From: Phycisphaerales bacterium
Lineage (GTDB): Bacteria > Planctomycetota > UBA1135 > UBA2386
Direction: 5' to 3'
Assembly: GCA_020247305.1 (NCBI GenBank)
Contig: JADCJE010000137.1
Span: 1-64,000 of the forward strand
DNA length: 64,000 bases
Shown: in pieces, positions 16,662 to 24,965 of the stretch
How positions within the stretch are numbered: the first letter of the stretch is position 1
Layout: every line of letters starts with the position of its first letter
Notes under the pieces: generated by a model
Database searches by the model: none
Seen by the model: the letters and a program-made list of their open reading frames with translations, nothing else
Told to the model about the DNA's origin: nothing
Position numbers and translations under genes: made by a program

Positions 16662-19600
16662 TCACTTCACGTGCGGCACGGCGAGGCGCAGGGCGAGGTC
16701 GTTGAACGCCGCCAGCTGCACCGTCTTGGTGGTCGCATAGACGTCGAGCTGCGCGCGGATCGCCGCCGACAGCTCGGCGGCGACGTCGCGCTGGCCCTGC
16801 GTCGGGCCGAACTCGGCGCCTTCGACCGCCGACAGCACGCCGAGCAGCTTGTCGGTCAGCTGGATCGGGTAGTTCAGCGGGTCCTGGCTGCTCTTCGACT
16901 TCGTCTGGTAGAGCGCCTCCTCGATCGGCGTCAGCGCCGCGTCGAGCGCCTTGCGCGCCTCGACGAGCTGCGCCTTGGCGTCGCCCTCGGCGCGGTCGAC
17001 GACGGCTTGCGTCTGCGTGCGCAGCGAGCGGATGGCTGCGATCGCGTCGTGCGCCTCGGTCACCAACGCGTTGCCGTCGCGCACCAGCCGGAAACGCGCC
17101 TGCAGTTCGGCGGCCGTCGCCGGCGAGCGCGGGTCGGGCAGCAGCGTGCCGACGACGGTGCGCGACGCGTCGCCGCAGGTGACGGTGATCGGATGGTCGC
17201 CGGGCGCAGGCTTCGGCGCGCGGCTGCGGCCGTTCCACAGGATCATGCCGTCGAGCACCTTGGCGTCGTCCGTCGTCCAGGCGATGCGCACGGCGTTCAT
17301 GCCGCGCTTCACGGTCAGCTTCTCGTCGTCCTTCTGCGCGTCGGTCGCGCGCGACCAGACCACCTTGCCGTCGAAGTCCTTGCATTCGATGGCGACGCGC
17401 TCGGCGACCGGCTGGTCGGCGGGACCGCCGATCCAGAAGCGCACGACGAGGTCCTTGCACGGATTGCGGCCGAGCCCGTCCTTCGGCTCGTCGTCGCCGC
17501 CGCCGCGCACGACCGGAATCGGCTCGAAGGCGACGAACGGCCGCGACGCGAGGTCGGGCGCCAGCTGGCGCAGGTGCGACAGGCCGTCGAACGACCAGAA
17601 CGAGCGCCCCTGCGTCGCGGCGATCAGGCTGTCGTCCTTCACGACGAGGTCGGTGATCGGCACGAGCGGCAGGCCGTTGGCGAGCTTCTGCCAGCGCCGG
17701 CCGTCGTCGAAGCTGCACCACACCGTCCGCTCCGTGCCGCAGTACAGCATGCCCGGCACGACGGGATCAGGCCGGATGCAGCGCGTGAACCACGCGGCAT
17801 CCAGGCCGCCGTTGAGTTCGCGCCACGTCGCGCCGAAGTCGTCGGTGGCGAACAGGTACGGCCGGAAGTCGTCGAGCTTGTAGCGCGTCGCCGCGAGGTA
17901 GCAGCCGCCGTCGCGGTGCGGGTCGCCGGCGATGCAGTTGATCTGCGCCCACTCGGGCAGGCCCTTTGGCGTCACGTCCTGCCACGTCGCGCCGCCGTCG
18001 CGCGTCACGTGCACGCGGCCGTCGTCGCTGCCGGTCCAGACCACGCCGCGCTGCCGGCCCTCGTCGAGCGTGAAGATCGTGCCGTAGTACTCGACGCTCG
18101 TGTTGTCCTTGGTGATCGGGCCGCCGGACGGCCCCATCTTGGTCTGGTCGTCGCGCGTCAAGTCGCCGCTGATCGGCTGCCAGCTGGCGCCGTCGTCGCG
18201 GCTGGCGAACAGCGTCTCGGCGGCCGTATAGAGCAGCCCCGGCTCGTGCCGGCTCCACTGGATCGGGAAGTTCCACTGGAAGCGGTGCTTGAGGCCGGCG
18301 GCACCCGCGCCCATCGGGTTGTCCGGCCAGACGTCGACGCGCCGGCGCAGTCCGGTCAGGTGGTCCTGGCGCACGAGGTAGCCGTCGTAGCTGCCGCCGA
18401 ACACGATGTGCGGCTCGCCGGGCTTCGGCGCGAGCCAGCCGCTCTCGCCGCCAGCCGTGTCCTCCCAGTCGCCGCGGCCGATGCCCGGCCCGCGGCTGCG
18501 GTGGCGGATGCGCACGGTGCTGTTGTCCTGCTGGCCGCCGTAGATGCGCCACGGCGCGTCGTCGTCGACCGCGACGCGGTAGAACTGCGCCGTCGGCTGG
18601 TTGTCGATCGACGACCAGCTCTTGCCGCCGTCATACGTCACGCACGCGCCGCCGTCGTTGCCCTCGACCATGCGCTGCGGATCCTGCGGGTCGATCCACA
18701 GGTCGTGGTTGTCGCCGTGCGGCACGCCGATCGTCGCGAACGTCTTGCCGCCGTCGGTCGACTTGTGGAACTCGACGTTGAGCACGTAGACGGTGTCGCG
18801 CGCCTTCGGATCGGCGACGAGCCGAGTGTAGTACCACGCGCGCTGCCGCAGGCTGCGGTCCTCGTTGGCGCGCTTCCAGGTGGCGCCGGCGTCGTCGCTG
18901 ACGAACAGGCCGCCTTCCTCGGCCTCGATCTGCGCGTACAGGCGCTTCGGGTCGGCCGGTGAGGCGCTGATCCCGCTGATGCCGAGCACACCCTTGGGCA
19001 TGCCGGGCTTGTCGTGCAGGGGCTGCCAGCTGTCGCCGCCGTCGGTCGACTTCCACAGGCCGCTGCCGTCGCCGCCCGACTCGAAGGTCCACGGCAGTCG
19101 CACGGCGCGCCACGTCGTCGCGTACAGCGTGCGCGGCTCGTCCGGCGCGAAGCACAGGTCGACGGCGCCGGCGTGCTCGTTGGCGAACAGCACGCGCTGC
19201 CACGACGCGCCGCCGTCGGTCGTGCGGTAGACGCCGCGCTCGGCGTTCGGCCCCGACACGTGGCCCATCACCGCGGCGAACACGGTGTTCGGATCGGTCG
19301 GGTGGACGCGCAGGCGGCTTATGTGCCGCGAGTCGGGCAGGCCGGCGAACGCCCACGTCGCGCCGGCGTCGGTCGACTTCCACACGCCGTCGCCGCTGCT
19401 GACGTTGCCGCGCCACGTCTTCTCGCCGCCGCCGACGTAGACGACGCGCGCGTCGCTCGGCGCCACGGCGACGGCGCCGATCGAGCCGCCGAACGTGCCG
19501 TCGCTGACGTTGCGCCACGACTTGCCGGCGTCGGTGGTCTTCCACACGCCGCCGCCGCACGCGCCCATGTAGTAGGTGTCGCGGTCGCCGACCACGCCGG

Positions 19601-19796
19601 TGACGGCGGCGACGCGCCCGCCGCGGAACGGGCCGACGAGGCGCCACTCCAGCGTCGCGAGCAGGTCGTTGGGCGCCGGGCCGCGCGGCTCCTGCGCTGG
19701 CAGGCACGACAGCGCGGCCAGGACCGCGAGCGCCGCGAACGGCGCGCCAGCGACGATGCGAGAGCAGGACGACGCGGCGCGCAGGCGACGAGACAT
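16662..19796 (-). CDS. secreted VPS10/BNR-repeat propeller protein
   Basis: 1044 residues with a signal peptide (to about residue 35). The bulk is a ten-bladed sortilin/VPS10-type propeller, with many Asp-box turns such as SxDxGxTW: WKTTDAGKSWRN, WKSTDAGATW, YRTTDGGASWQ, FVSDDAGATWKR, HVTRDGGATWQD and FATDDFGATWRE. The C-terminal ~250 residues form a separate part with VAIECKDFDGKVVWSR and a helical end, as in the planctomycete and Bacteroidetes proteins often labelled glycosyl hydrolase. No catalytic residues for hydrolysis can be named, so binding or a structural role is equally likely. ATG start at the signal peptide. Confidence 0.87.
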   Translation of the reverse strand: MSRRLRAASSCSRIVAGAPFAALAVLAALSCLPAQEPRGPAPNDLLATLEWRLVGPFRGGRVAAVTGVVGDRDTYYMGACGGGVWKTTDAGKSWRNVSDGTFGGSIGAVAVAPSDARVVYVGGGEKTWRGNVSSGDGVWKSTDAGATWAFAGLPDSRHISRLRVHPTDPNTVFAAVMGHVSGPNAERGVYRTTDGGASWQRVLFANEHAGAVDLCFAPDEPRTLYATTWRAVRLPWTFESGGDGSGLWKSTDGGDSWQPLHDKPGMPKGVLGISGISASPADPKRLYAQIEAEEGGLFVSDDAGATWKRANEDRSLRQRAWYYTRLVADPKARDTVYVLNVEFHKSTDGGKTFATIGVPHGDNHDLWIDPQDPQRMVEGNDGGACVTYDGGKSWSSIDNQPTAQFYRVAVDDDAPWRIYGGQQDNSTVRIRHRSRGPGIGRGDWEDTAGGESGWLAPKPGEPHIVFGGSYDGYLVRQDHLTGLRRRVDVWPDNPMGAGAAGLKHRFQWNFPIQWSRHEPGLLYTAAETLFASRDDGASWQPISGDLTRDDQTKMGPSGGPITKDNTSVEYYGTIFTLDEGRQRGVVWTGSDDGRVHVTRDGGATWQDVTPKGLPEWAQINCIAGDPHRDGGCYLAATRYKLDDFRPYLFATDDFGATWRELNGGLDAAWFTRCIRPDPVVPGMLYCGTERTVWCSFDDGRRWQKLANGLPLVPITDLVVKDDSLIAATQGRSFWSFDGLSHLRQLAPDLASRPFVAFEPIPVVRGGGDDEPKDGLGRNPCKDLVVRFWIGGPADQPVAERVAIECKDFDGKVVWSRATDAQKDDEKLTVKRGMNAVRIAWTTDDAKVLDGMILWNGRSRAPKPAPGDHPITVTCGDASRTVVGTLLPDPRSPATAAELQARFRLVRDGNALVTEAHDAIAAIRSLRTQTQAVVDRAEGDAKAQLVEARKALDAALTPIEEALYQTKSKSSQDPLNYPIQLTDKLLGVLSAVEGAEFGPTQGQRDVAAELSAAIRAQLDVYATTKTVQLAAFNDLALRLAVPHVK

Positions 19797-19966
19797 GGGC
19801 GAGGATGCTAGTGAGCCCGCACATAGGAATGGAGGCGCGGTGCGACGCCGGCAGGCTGACACCGCGGGCAGCGCTGGACCCAGCCCGGCACTCGCCCCCA
19901 GCGCGATCCCAAGCCGTTGCTGCGATCATGCTTGTGGCCGCCTTCAGCAATCGCAACGAAGCCTGG

Positions 19967-20008
19967 TTGACTTCCATGCACTCTGCATATATACTATGTG
20001 CATGGAAG
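19967..20008 (+). promoter_or_regulatory. sigma70-type promoter inside an 11-bp inverted-repeat operator
   Basis: TTGACT at 19967-19972, a 17-base spacer and TATACT at 19990-19995 make a near-consensus promoter. CTTCCATGCAC (19971-19981) and GTGCATGGAAG (19998-20008) are perfect inverted repeats, 16 bases apart, that bracket the -10 box. The expected transcription start, about 7 bases after the -10, falls on the A of the ATG at 20002, so the mRNA would be leaderless. The AT-rich core stands out from the GC-rich surroundings. A repressor bound here, most likely the product of the gene itself, would block RNA polymerase. Confidence 0.75.
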
Positions 20009-20733
20009 TGGATCCCGAGCTGCTGCGCCACCGACCGCCCGCCTTGGCGATCGACGTCGCCCTGCTGACCCTGGTGCACGGCCGCTTGTGCGTCGTCGTG
20101 ATGCAGCGCGCTGCCGCGCCGTTCGCCGGGCACTGGGTCCTGCCCGGCGGCTTCGTGCACCTCGACGAAACGCTCGACGCCACGGTGGCCCGCGTGCTGA
20201 AGCAGAAGATCGGCCTCGAAGGCGTATTCGTCGAACAGCTGTTCACCTTCGGCGATCTGGGCCGGGATCCGCGCGGCCGCGTCGTCACCGTCGCCTACTA
20301 CGCGCTCGTGCCGGCCGAACGGCTCATCGCGTTGCCGGGCGGCACGGGGCGGCTCGCCGAGGTGAACGCACCGTGGTCGGGACTCGCCGGCGGCGACGTC
20401 GAGCTGCGTGACGAGCACGGCAAGGCGCTGCGCGTCGGCTTCGACCACGCCAGCATCCTCGGCACGGCGCTGCTGCGGCTGCGCGGCAAGATCGACTACG
20501 CCCCCATCGGCTTCGAGCTGCTGCCCGACCAGTTCACGCTGCTCGAGCTGCAGGTGGTGCACGAAGCCGTGCTCGGCACGCCACAGAACAAGGACTCGTT
20601 CCGTCGCCGCATGCTCGCCTCCGGGCATCTGCAGGCGACCGGCCGCCGTCGCGCCGACGTCGGCCACCGGCCGCCCCGCCTCTTCCGCTTCAAGGGCGCC
20701 AAGCCCGCAAACCGTCCGAACAAGGAGTCTTGA
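20002..20733 (+). CDS. NrtR-like transcriptional regulator with inactive Nudix domain
   Basis: 243 residues: an N-terminal Nudix fold and a C-terminal winged helix (QFTLLELQVVHEAVLG, then NKDSFRRRMLASGHL), the NrtR architecture. The Nudix box reads GGFVHLDETLDATVARVLKQ: it keeps Gly50, Glu56 and Arg64 but REUxEE has become RVLKQK, so the three catalytic glutamates are gone and hydrolysis is not expected. NrtR proteins are repressors of NAD salvage or sugar genes that sense ADP-ribose-type ligands. The start at 20002 is chosen because a strong promoter places the transcript start there; ATG at 19996 would add two residues. It heads a cluster with SPFH and NAD-kinase-like genes. Confidence 0.88.
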   Translation: MEVDPELLRHRPPALAIDVALLTLVHGRLCVVVMQRAAAPFAGHWVLPGGFVHLDETLDATVARVLKQKIGLEGVFVEQLFTFGDLGRDPRGRVVTVAYYALVPAERLIALPGGTGRLAEVNAPWSGLAGGDVELRDEHGKALRVGFDHASILGTALLRLRGKIDYAPIGFELLPDQFTLLELQVVHEAVLGTPQNKDSFRRRMLASGHLQATGRRRADVGHRPPRLFRFKGAKPANRPNKES

Positions 20734-20737
20734 CCCC

Positions 20738-21799
20738 ATGGCCGACATCCGTCGTTTCCCCCTCTTCCGCCACCTGCGCGCCGAGCCCTCCGTGTGGCTG
20801 CTGCACTGGCACAAGGGCAAGCTCACGCAGAGCGGCCGCGGCCTGTGCTTCTGGTACCGACCGCTCGTGACCGGCCTCGCCGAGATCCCGCTCGACGACC
20901 GCGAGCAGGCCTACCTGTTCGCCGGGCGCACGCTCGACTTCCAGGAGGCGAACGTGCAGGGCGCCGTGACCTTCCGCGTCAAGGAACCCGAGCTGCTCGC
21001 GCAGCGGCTCGACTTCTCGATCGACGTCGAGACCGGCAAGTGGCTGCAGGAGCCGCTCGCGCAACTCGCCGCGATCGTGACGCAGCTCGCGCAGCAGGCG
21101 GCGACCGACTACCTCGCGCACACGCCGCTGCGCGCCGTGCTGCAGGAAGGCGTGCAGGCGCTGCGCGAGCGCATCGACACGTTCCTGCGCGACGGCGGGG
21201 AACTGTCCGGCATGGGCATCGAGCTGGTGTCGGTGCGCATCGGCAAGATCACGCCGACGAGCGAGCTGGAGAAGGCCCTGCAGGCGCCGACCCGCGAGCA
21301 GCTGCAGCAGTCCGCCGACGAGGCGACCTTCGCCCGCCGCGCGCTCGCCGTCGAGAAGGAGCGCGCCATCGCCGAGAACGAGCTGCAGAACAAGATCGAG
21401 CTCGCGCGGCGCGCGCAGAACCTCATCCAGCAGGAAGGCCAGAACGCGCGGCGGCGGAGCGAGGAGGCCGCTGCGGCCAAGCGCATCGACGTCGAGGCGC
21501 TCGCGGCGGCGCGGCGCGTCGAGGCCGAGGCCGAGGCCGGCATCGTCAAGCAGCGCGCCGACGCCGATGCGCACGCCGTCGAACTGGTCGAGTCCGCGCG
21601 CAACCGCGCCGAGGCGGCGAAGCTGGAAGCCTGGGGACGCCTGCCGGCCGGGGCGCTGAACGCGCTCGCCCTGCGCGAGGTGGCGCAGCGTCTGCGCCGC
21701 ATCGACCGCGTCAGCCTCGGCAGCGACGCGCTCGGCAGCCTGCTGGGCGACCTCGCGCACGCCGGCGCCCGGCGGCTGCAGGAGGCGCCGAAGCCGTGA
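20738..21799 (+). CDS. SPFH/band 7 domain protein
   Basis: 353 residues. An SPFH-type domain covers residues about 15-190 (FWYRPLVTGLAEIPLDDREQ, VQGAVTFRVKEPELLAQRLD, MGIELVSVRIGKITP). A long Ala/Glu/Arg coiled coil follows (about 195-300), as in flotillin-like proteins that form large oligomeric rings. No clear membrane helix is seen, unlike most flotillins. AGGAG lies about 10 bases before the ATG, within 4 bases of the regulator stop. The stop overlaps the next start (GTGA), so the protein is made together with the NAD-kinase-like protein. Confidence 0.88.
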   Translation: MADIRRFPLFRHLRAEPSVWLLHWHKGKLTQSGRGLCFWYRPLVTGLAEIPLDDREQAYLFAGRTLDFQEANVQGAVTFRVKEPELLAQRLDFSIDVETGKWLQEPLAQLAAIVTQLAQQAATDYLAHTPLRAVLQEGVQALRERIDTFLRDGGELSGMGIELVSVRIGKITPTSELEKALQAPTREQLQQSADEATFARRALAVEKERAIAENELQNKIELARRAQNLIQQEGQNARRRSEEAAAAKRIDVEALAAARRVEAEAEAGIVKQRADADAHAVELVESARNRAEAAKLEAWGRLPAGALNALALREVAQRLRRIDRVSLGSDALGSLLGDLAHAGARRLQEAPKP

Positions 21800-22800
21800 G
21801 CGCGCCGCGCCTCGTCATCGCGACGCGCACGACGGCGTTCGAGCGCGTGCTCGCCCGCCACGGCACGATCGGGCAGGCCCGCTTCTTCCTGCAGCAGCGC
21901 GAGCAGTCGCTCGACGACCTGCAGCGGCGGCACGAGGAGCAGGAGTCGGCGGTCGCCTTCGTCGACAACACGGCGCCGCGCGACTGGCGGCGGGCGCGCG
22001 TCCGCCGCGAGGAGTTCGACCGCTTCCTGTTCCAACCCGACGACGTCGTCGTCGCCGTCGGCCAGGACGGGCTCGTGGCGAACCTCGCGAAGTACCTCGA
22101 CGGCCAGCCGGTGGTCGGAGTCAACCCGAGCCCGGACTGGTTCGACGGCATCCTGGCGCCGAACCCGGTCGCGGCCGCACCCGACCTCGTGCGGCAGGCC
22201 GCCGCCGGCCGGGCGCCGATCGAGGCGCGGACCATGATCGCCGCCCGGCTCGACGACGGGCAGGAACTGCTGGCCCTCAACGAGGTCTTCGTCGGCCACT
22301 GCACGCACCAGTCGGCGCGCTACCGCATCGAGCTGGCCCGCACGAGCGAGCGCCAGTCGTCCTCCGGCGTGATCGTGGCGAGCGGCACGGGATCGACCGG
22401 CTGGGCGCGCTCGGTGCACGGTTCCCGCCGCTCGCTGCTCGACCTGCCGGCGCCGACCGACCGTGCGTTGGCGTTCTTCGTCCGCGAGGCCTTTCCGTCG
22501 AAGGCGACGGGCACGACCATCCAGGAGGGCACGCTGCACGACGACGACCGTCTGCGGCTGGCGAGCGAGATGGACGAGGGCGGCTGCGTCTTCGGCGACG
22601 GCATCGAATCCGACCGGTTGGGCTTCCCCTACGGCACGCGACTGGAGATCAGCTGCGCCGGCCGCGTGCTCAGGCTCGTCGGGACCGCGAGCGCCGGCCC
22701 GAGCGGCGCCCGCACCGTCGCCGTCGATGCCACCGTCGCGTCGGTGCGCTCCCACGTCGACGCCGCACCCCACCGCGTGCGACATTCCCCGCCGCCATGA
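21796..22800 (+). CDS. NAD kinase-like protein
   Basis: 334 residues with the ATP-NAD kinase fold. The family motifs are present in altered form: GQDG (89-92) for GGDG, LALNEVFVGH with Asn-Glu at 162-163, and SGVIVASGTGSTGWA for the glycine-rich TPTGSTAY loop. A C-terminal sheet (RLRLASEMDEGGCVFGDGIE) is as expected. The altered first motif leaves the Asp, so activity is possible, but the substrate may differ from NAD. It is longer at the N-terminus than a standard NadK. The GTG start overlaps the SPFH stop, and its stop overlaps the start of the GH29 gene (ATGA). Confidence 0.83.
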   Translation: MSAPRLVIATRTTAFERVLARHGTIGQARFFLQQREQSLDDLQRRHEEQESAVAFVDNTAPRDWRRARVRREEFDRFLFQPDDVVVAVGQDGLVANLAKYLDGQPVVGVNPSPDWFDGILAPNPVAAAPDLVRQAAAGRAPIEARTMIAARLDDGQELLALNEVFVGHCTHQSARYRIELARTSERQSSSGVIVASGTGSTGWARSVHGSRRSLLDLPAPTDRALAFFVREAFPSKATGTTIQEGTLHDDDRLRLASEMDEGGCVFGDGIESDRLGFPYGTRLEISCAGRVLRLVGTASAGPSGARTVAVDATVASVRSHVDAAPHRVRHSPPP

Positions 22801-24860
22801 CCGCGCTCCGCCTGCTCGCGTTCGCCGCCGCTGCCGTCGTCCTCGCCGCCTGCGCCGCGCCGCCGCCGCCGCCGGCCGCGCCCGACCCCCGGCGCGCGCC
22901 CGCGTCGCAGGACGAACGCATGGCGTGGTGGCGCGACGCGCGCTTCGGCCTGTTCCTGCACTGGGGGCTCTACGCGATCCCCGCCGGCAAGTGGCGCGAC
23001 CACGACGGCTACGGCGAGTGGATCCGCGACAGCGCGCGCATCCCGCGCGAGGTCTACGCCGAGTACCAGCCGAACTGGAACCCGACCGCGTTCGACGCCG
23101 ACGCGTGGGCGCGCATGGCCAAGGCCGCGGGCATGCGCTACGTCGTGATCACCAGCAAGCACCACGACGGCTTCTGCCTGTGGGACAGCGAGCAGACCGA
23201 CTGGGACGTCGGCCGCACGCCGCACGGCCGCGACGTGCTCGCCGAACTCGCCGCCGCCTGCCGCAAGCACGGACTGGCGTTCGGCACGTACCACTCGATC
23301 ATGGACTGGCACCACCCGGACTACCTGCCGCGCCGGCCGTGGGAGACCGAGCGGCCGACGCAGGGCGCCGACTTCGCCCGCTACGAGCGCTACCTGCACG
23401 CGCAGGTGGCCGAACTCGTGCAGCGGCACCAGCCGGCGATCATGTGGTTCGACGGCGAGTGGGAGTCGACCTGGAACCACGAGCGCGGCGTGCGCTTGTT
23501 CGCGCACTGCCGCGAGCTCGCGCCCGCGATGCTGGTCAACAACCGCGTCGACGTGCACCGCGGCGGCATGGCCGGCTTCTCGACCGCCACCGACGCCGTC
23601 GGCGACTTCGCCACGCCCGAGCAGGAGATCCCGGCGACCGGGCTGCCCGGCGTCGACTGGGAGTCGTGCATGACGATGAACGCGCACTGGGGCTGGAACG
23701 CCGCCGACCGCGACTGGAAGTCGACGAAGGACCTGCTGCGCAACCTGATCGACATCGCCAGCAAGGGCGGCAACTACCTGCTCAACGTCGGCCCGCGCGC
23801 CGACGGCACGTTCCCGCCCGAGGCCGTCGAGCGGCTGGCGCAGATCGGCGCGTGGATGGCGAGCAACGGCGAGGCGATCCACGGCACGACCGCGAGCCCG
23901 TTCGACGCGCTGCCGTGGGGCCGCTGCACGACGAAGCGCGCCGGCGACCGCACGACGCTCTACCTGCACGTGTTCGACTGGCCCAAGGACGGCGTGCTGC
24001 GCGTGCCGGGGCTCGGCAGCGCGCCGCGCCGCGCCTTGCTCGTCGGCGACCCGGGCCAGCGCCTGCGCGCGACCGCCAGCGACGACGGCGTCGCGATCGC
24101 CGTGCCGGCGGCGGCGATCGACGCGATCGCGACGGTCGTGGCGCTCGAGGTCGACGGCGCGCCGCTGGTGTTCCGAGCGCCGACGATCACCGCCGAGTCG
24201 GCGTCGTTCGTGCGCGCGCTCGACGTCGAGGTCCGAGGCGACGATCCGCGGGTCGAGGTCCGCTGCACGACCGACGGCCGCGACCCAGAGGTCGGCGACC
24301 CGCTGGTCCGCGGACCGGTGCGGATCACGGCCTCCTGCACGGTGAGGGCGGCGACGTTCTGGCAGGGCAGACGCCGCGGTCCGGTCGCCGCGCGCGCCTT
24401 CACCAAGGCGACGCCGCTGCCGCCGGTGAAGGCCGTGGCGAAGCGCGAAGGCCTCGTCGTCGAGCGTCATGCCGTCGACTGGCGATCGATCCCCGACGAC
24501 CGCGGCGGCCTGCCGGTCACCGCCCGCGACGTCGTCGCCACCGTCGGCCCGCTGCGCGATCCCGGCGAGCGCGTCGCGTTCGTCTACCGCGGCTTCCTGC
24601 TCGCGCCGCGCGACGATGTGTATCGCTTCGCGCTGGCCAGCGACGACGGCAGCAAGCTGTGGCTCGACGGGCAGGTGGTCGTCGACCACGACGGCCTGCA
24701 CGGGCCGACGGAGAAGCGCGGCGAGGTCGCGCTCGCGGCCGGGCTGCACGCGATCGAGGTCGTCTGGTTCAACGCCAGCGGCGGCGCGACGCTCGACCTG
24801 CAGTGGGCGGCGCCGGGCGCCCCGTTCGCGCCGTTCGACGCCGCCTGCCTGCGCCACTGA
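22797..24860 (+). CDS. lipoprotein alpha-L-fucosidase (GH29) with PA14-like C-terminus
   Basis: 687 residues. The signal peptide ends in a lipobox LAAC (Cys19), so it should be lipid-anchored. Residues about 40-400 are a GH29 barrel: RFGLFLHWGLYAIPAG, YVVITSKHHDGFCLWDS, and IMWFDGEWEST holding the likely nucleophile Asp. Then GNYLLNVGPRADGTFPP, the classic end of the catalytic domain. Residues about 460-550 look like a chitobiase-type C-terminal fold (VRCTTDGRDPEV), and the last ~110 are PA14-like (DDVYRFALASDDGSKLWLDG). It probably removes fucose from algal or other glycans. Coupled to the NAD-kinase-like gene by an ATGA overlap, though the functional link is unclear. Confidence 0.92.
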   Translation: MTALRLLAFAAAAVVLAACAAPPPPPAAPDPRRAPASQDERMAWWRDARFGLFLHWGLYAIPAGKWRDHDGYGEWIRDSARIPREVYAEYQPNWNPTAFDADAWARMAKAAGMRYVVITSKHHDGFCLWDSEQTDWDVGRTPHGRDVLAELAAACRKHGLAFGTYHSIMDWHHPDYLPRRPWETERPTQGADFARYERYLHAQVAELVQRHQPAIMWFDGEWESTWNHERGVRLFAHCRELAPAMLVNNRVDVHRGGMAGFSTATDAVGDFATPEQEIPATGLPGVDWESCMTMNAHWGWNAADRDWKSTKDLLRNLIDIASKGGNYLLNVGPRADGTFPPEAVERLAQIGAWMASNGEAIHGTTASPFDALPWGRCTTKRAGDRTTLYLHVFDWPKDGVLRVPGLGSAPRRALLVGDPGQRLRATASDDGVAIAVPAAAIDAIATVVALEVDGAPLVFRAPTITAESASFVRALDVEVRGDDPRVEVRCTTDGRDPEVGDPLVRGPVRITASCTVRAATFWQGRRRGPVAARAFTKATPLPPVKAVAKREGLVVERHAVDWRSIPDDRGGLPVTARDVVATVGPLRDPGERVAFVYRGFLLAPRDDVYRFALASDDGSKLWLDGQVVVDHDGLHGPTEKRGEVALAAGLHAIEVVWFNASGGATLDLQWAAPGAPFAPFDAACLRH

Positions 24861-24901
24861 GGTCGGCCGCGGCAGGCGCCAGGGGCCGTCGTCACGGAAC
24901 G

Positions 24902-24918
24902 CGCGCCGATCCGGCGCG
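24902..24918. terminator. GC hairpin between convergent GH29 and cation-transporter genes
   Basis: CGCGCCG, loop ATC, CGGCGCG gives a perfect 7-bp stem that extends by a G-T and a C-G pair. It sits in the 105-bp spacer after both stop codons. No T-tract on either side. Confidence 0.45.
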
Positions 24919-24965
24919 TGGCTTGGCGGCGTGGCCCTTCGTCGCCCAGACGCCCCGGCGCCGGG

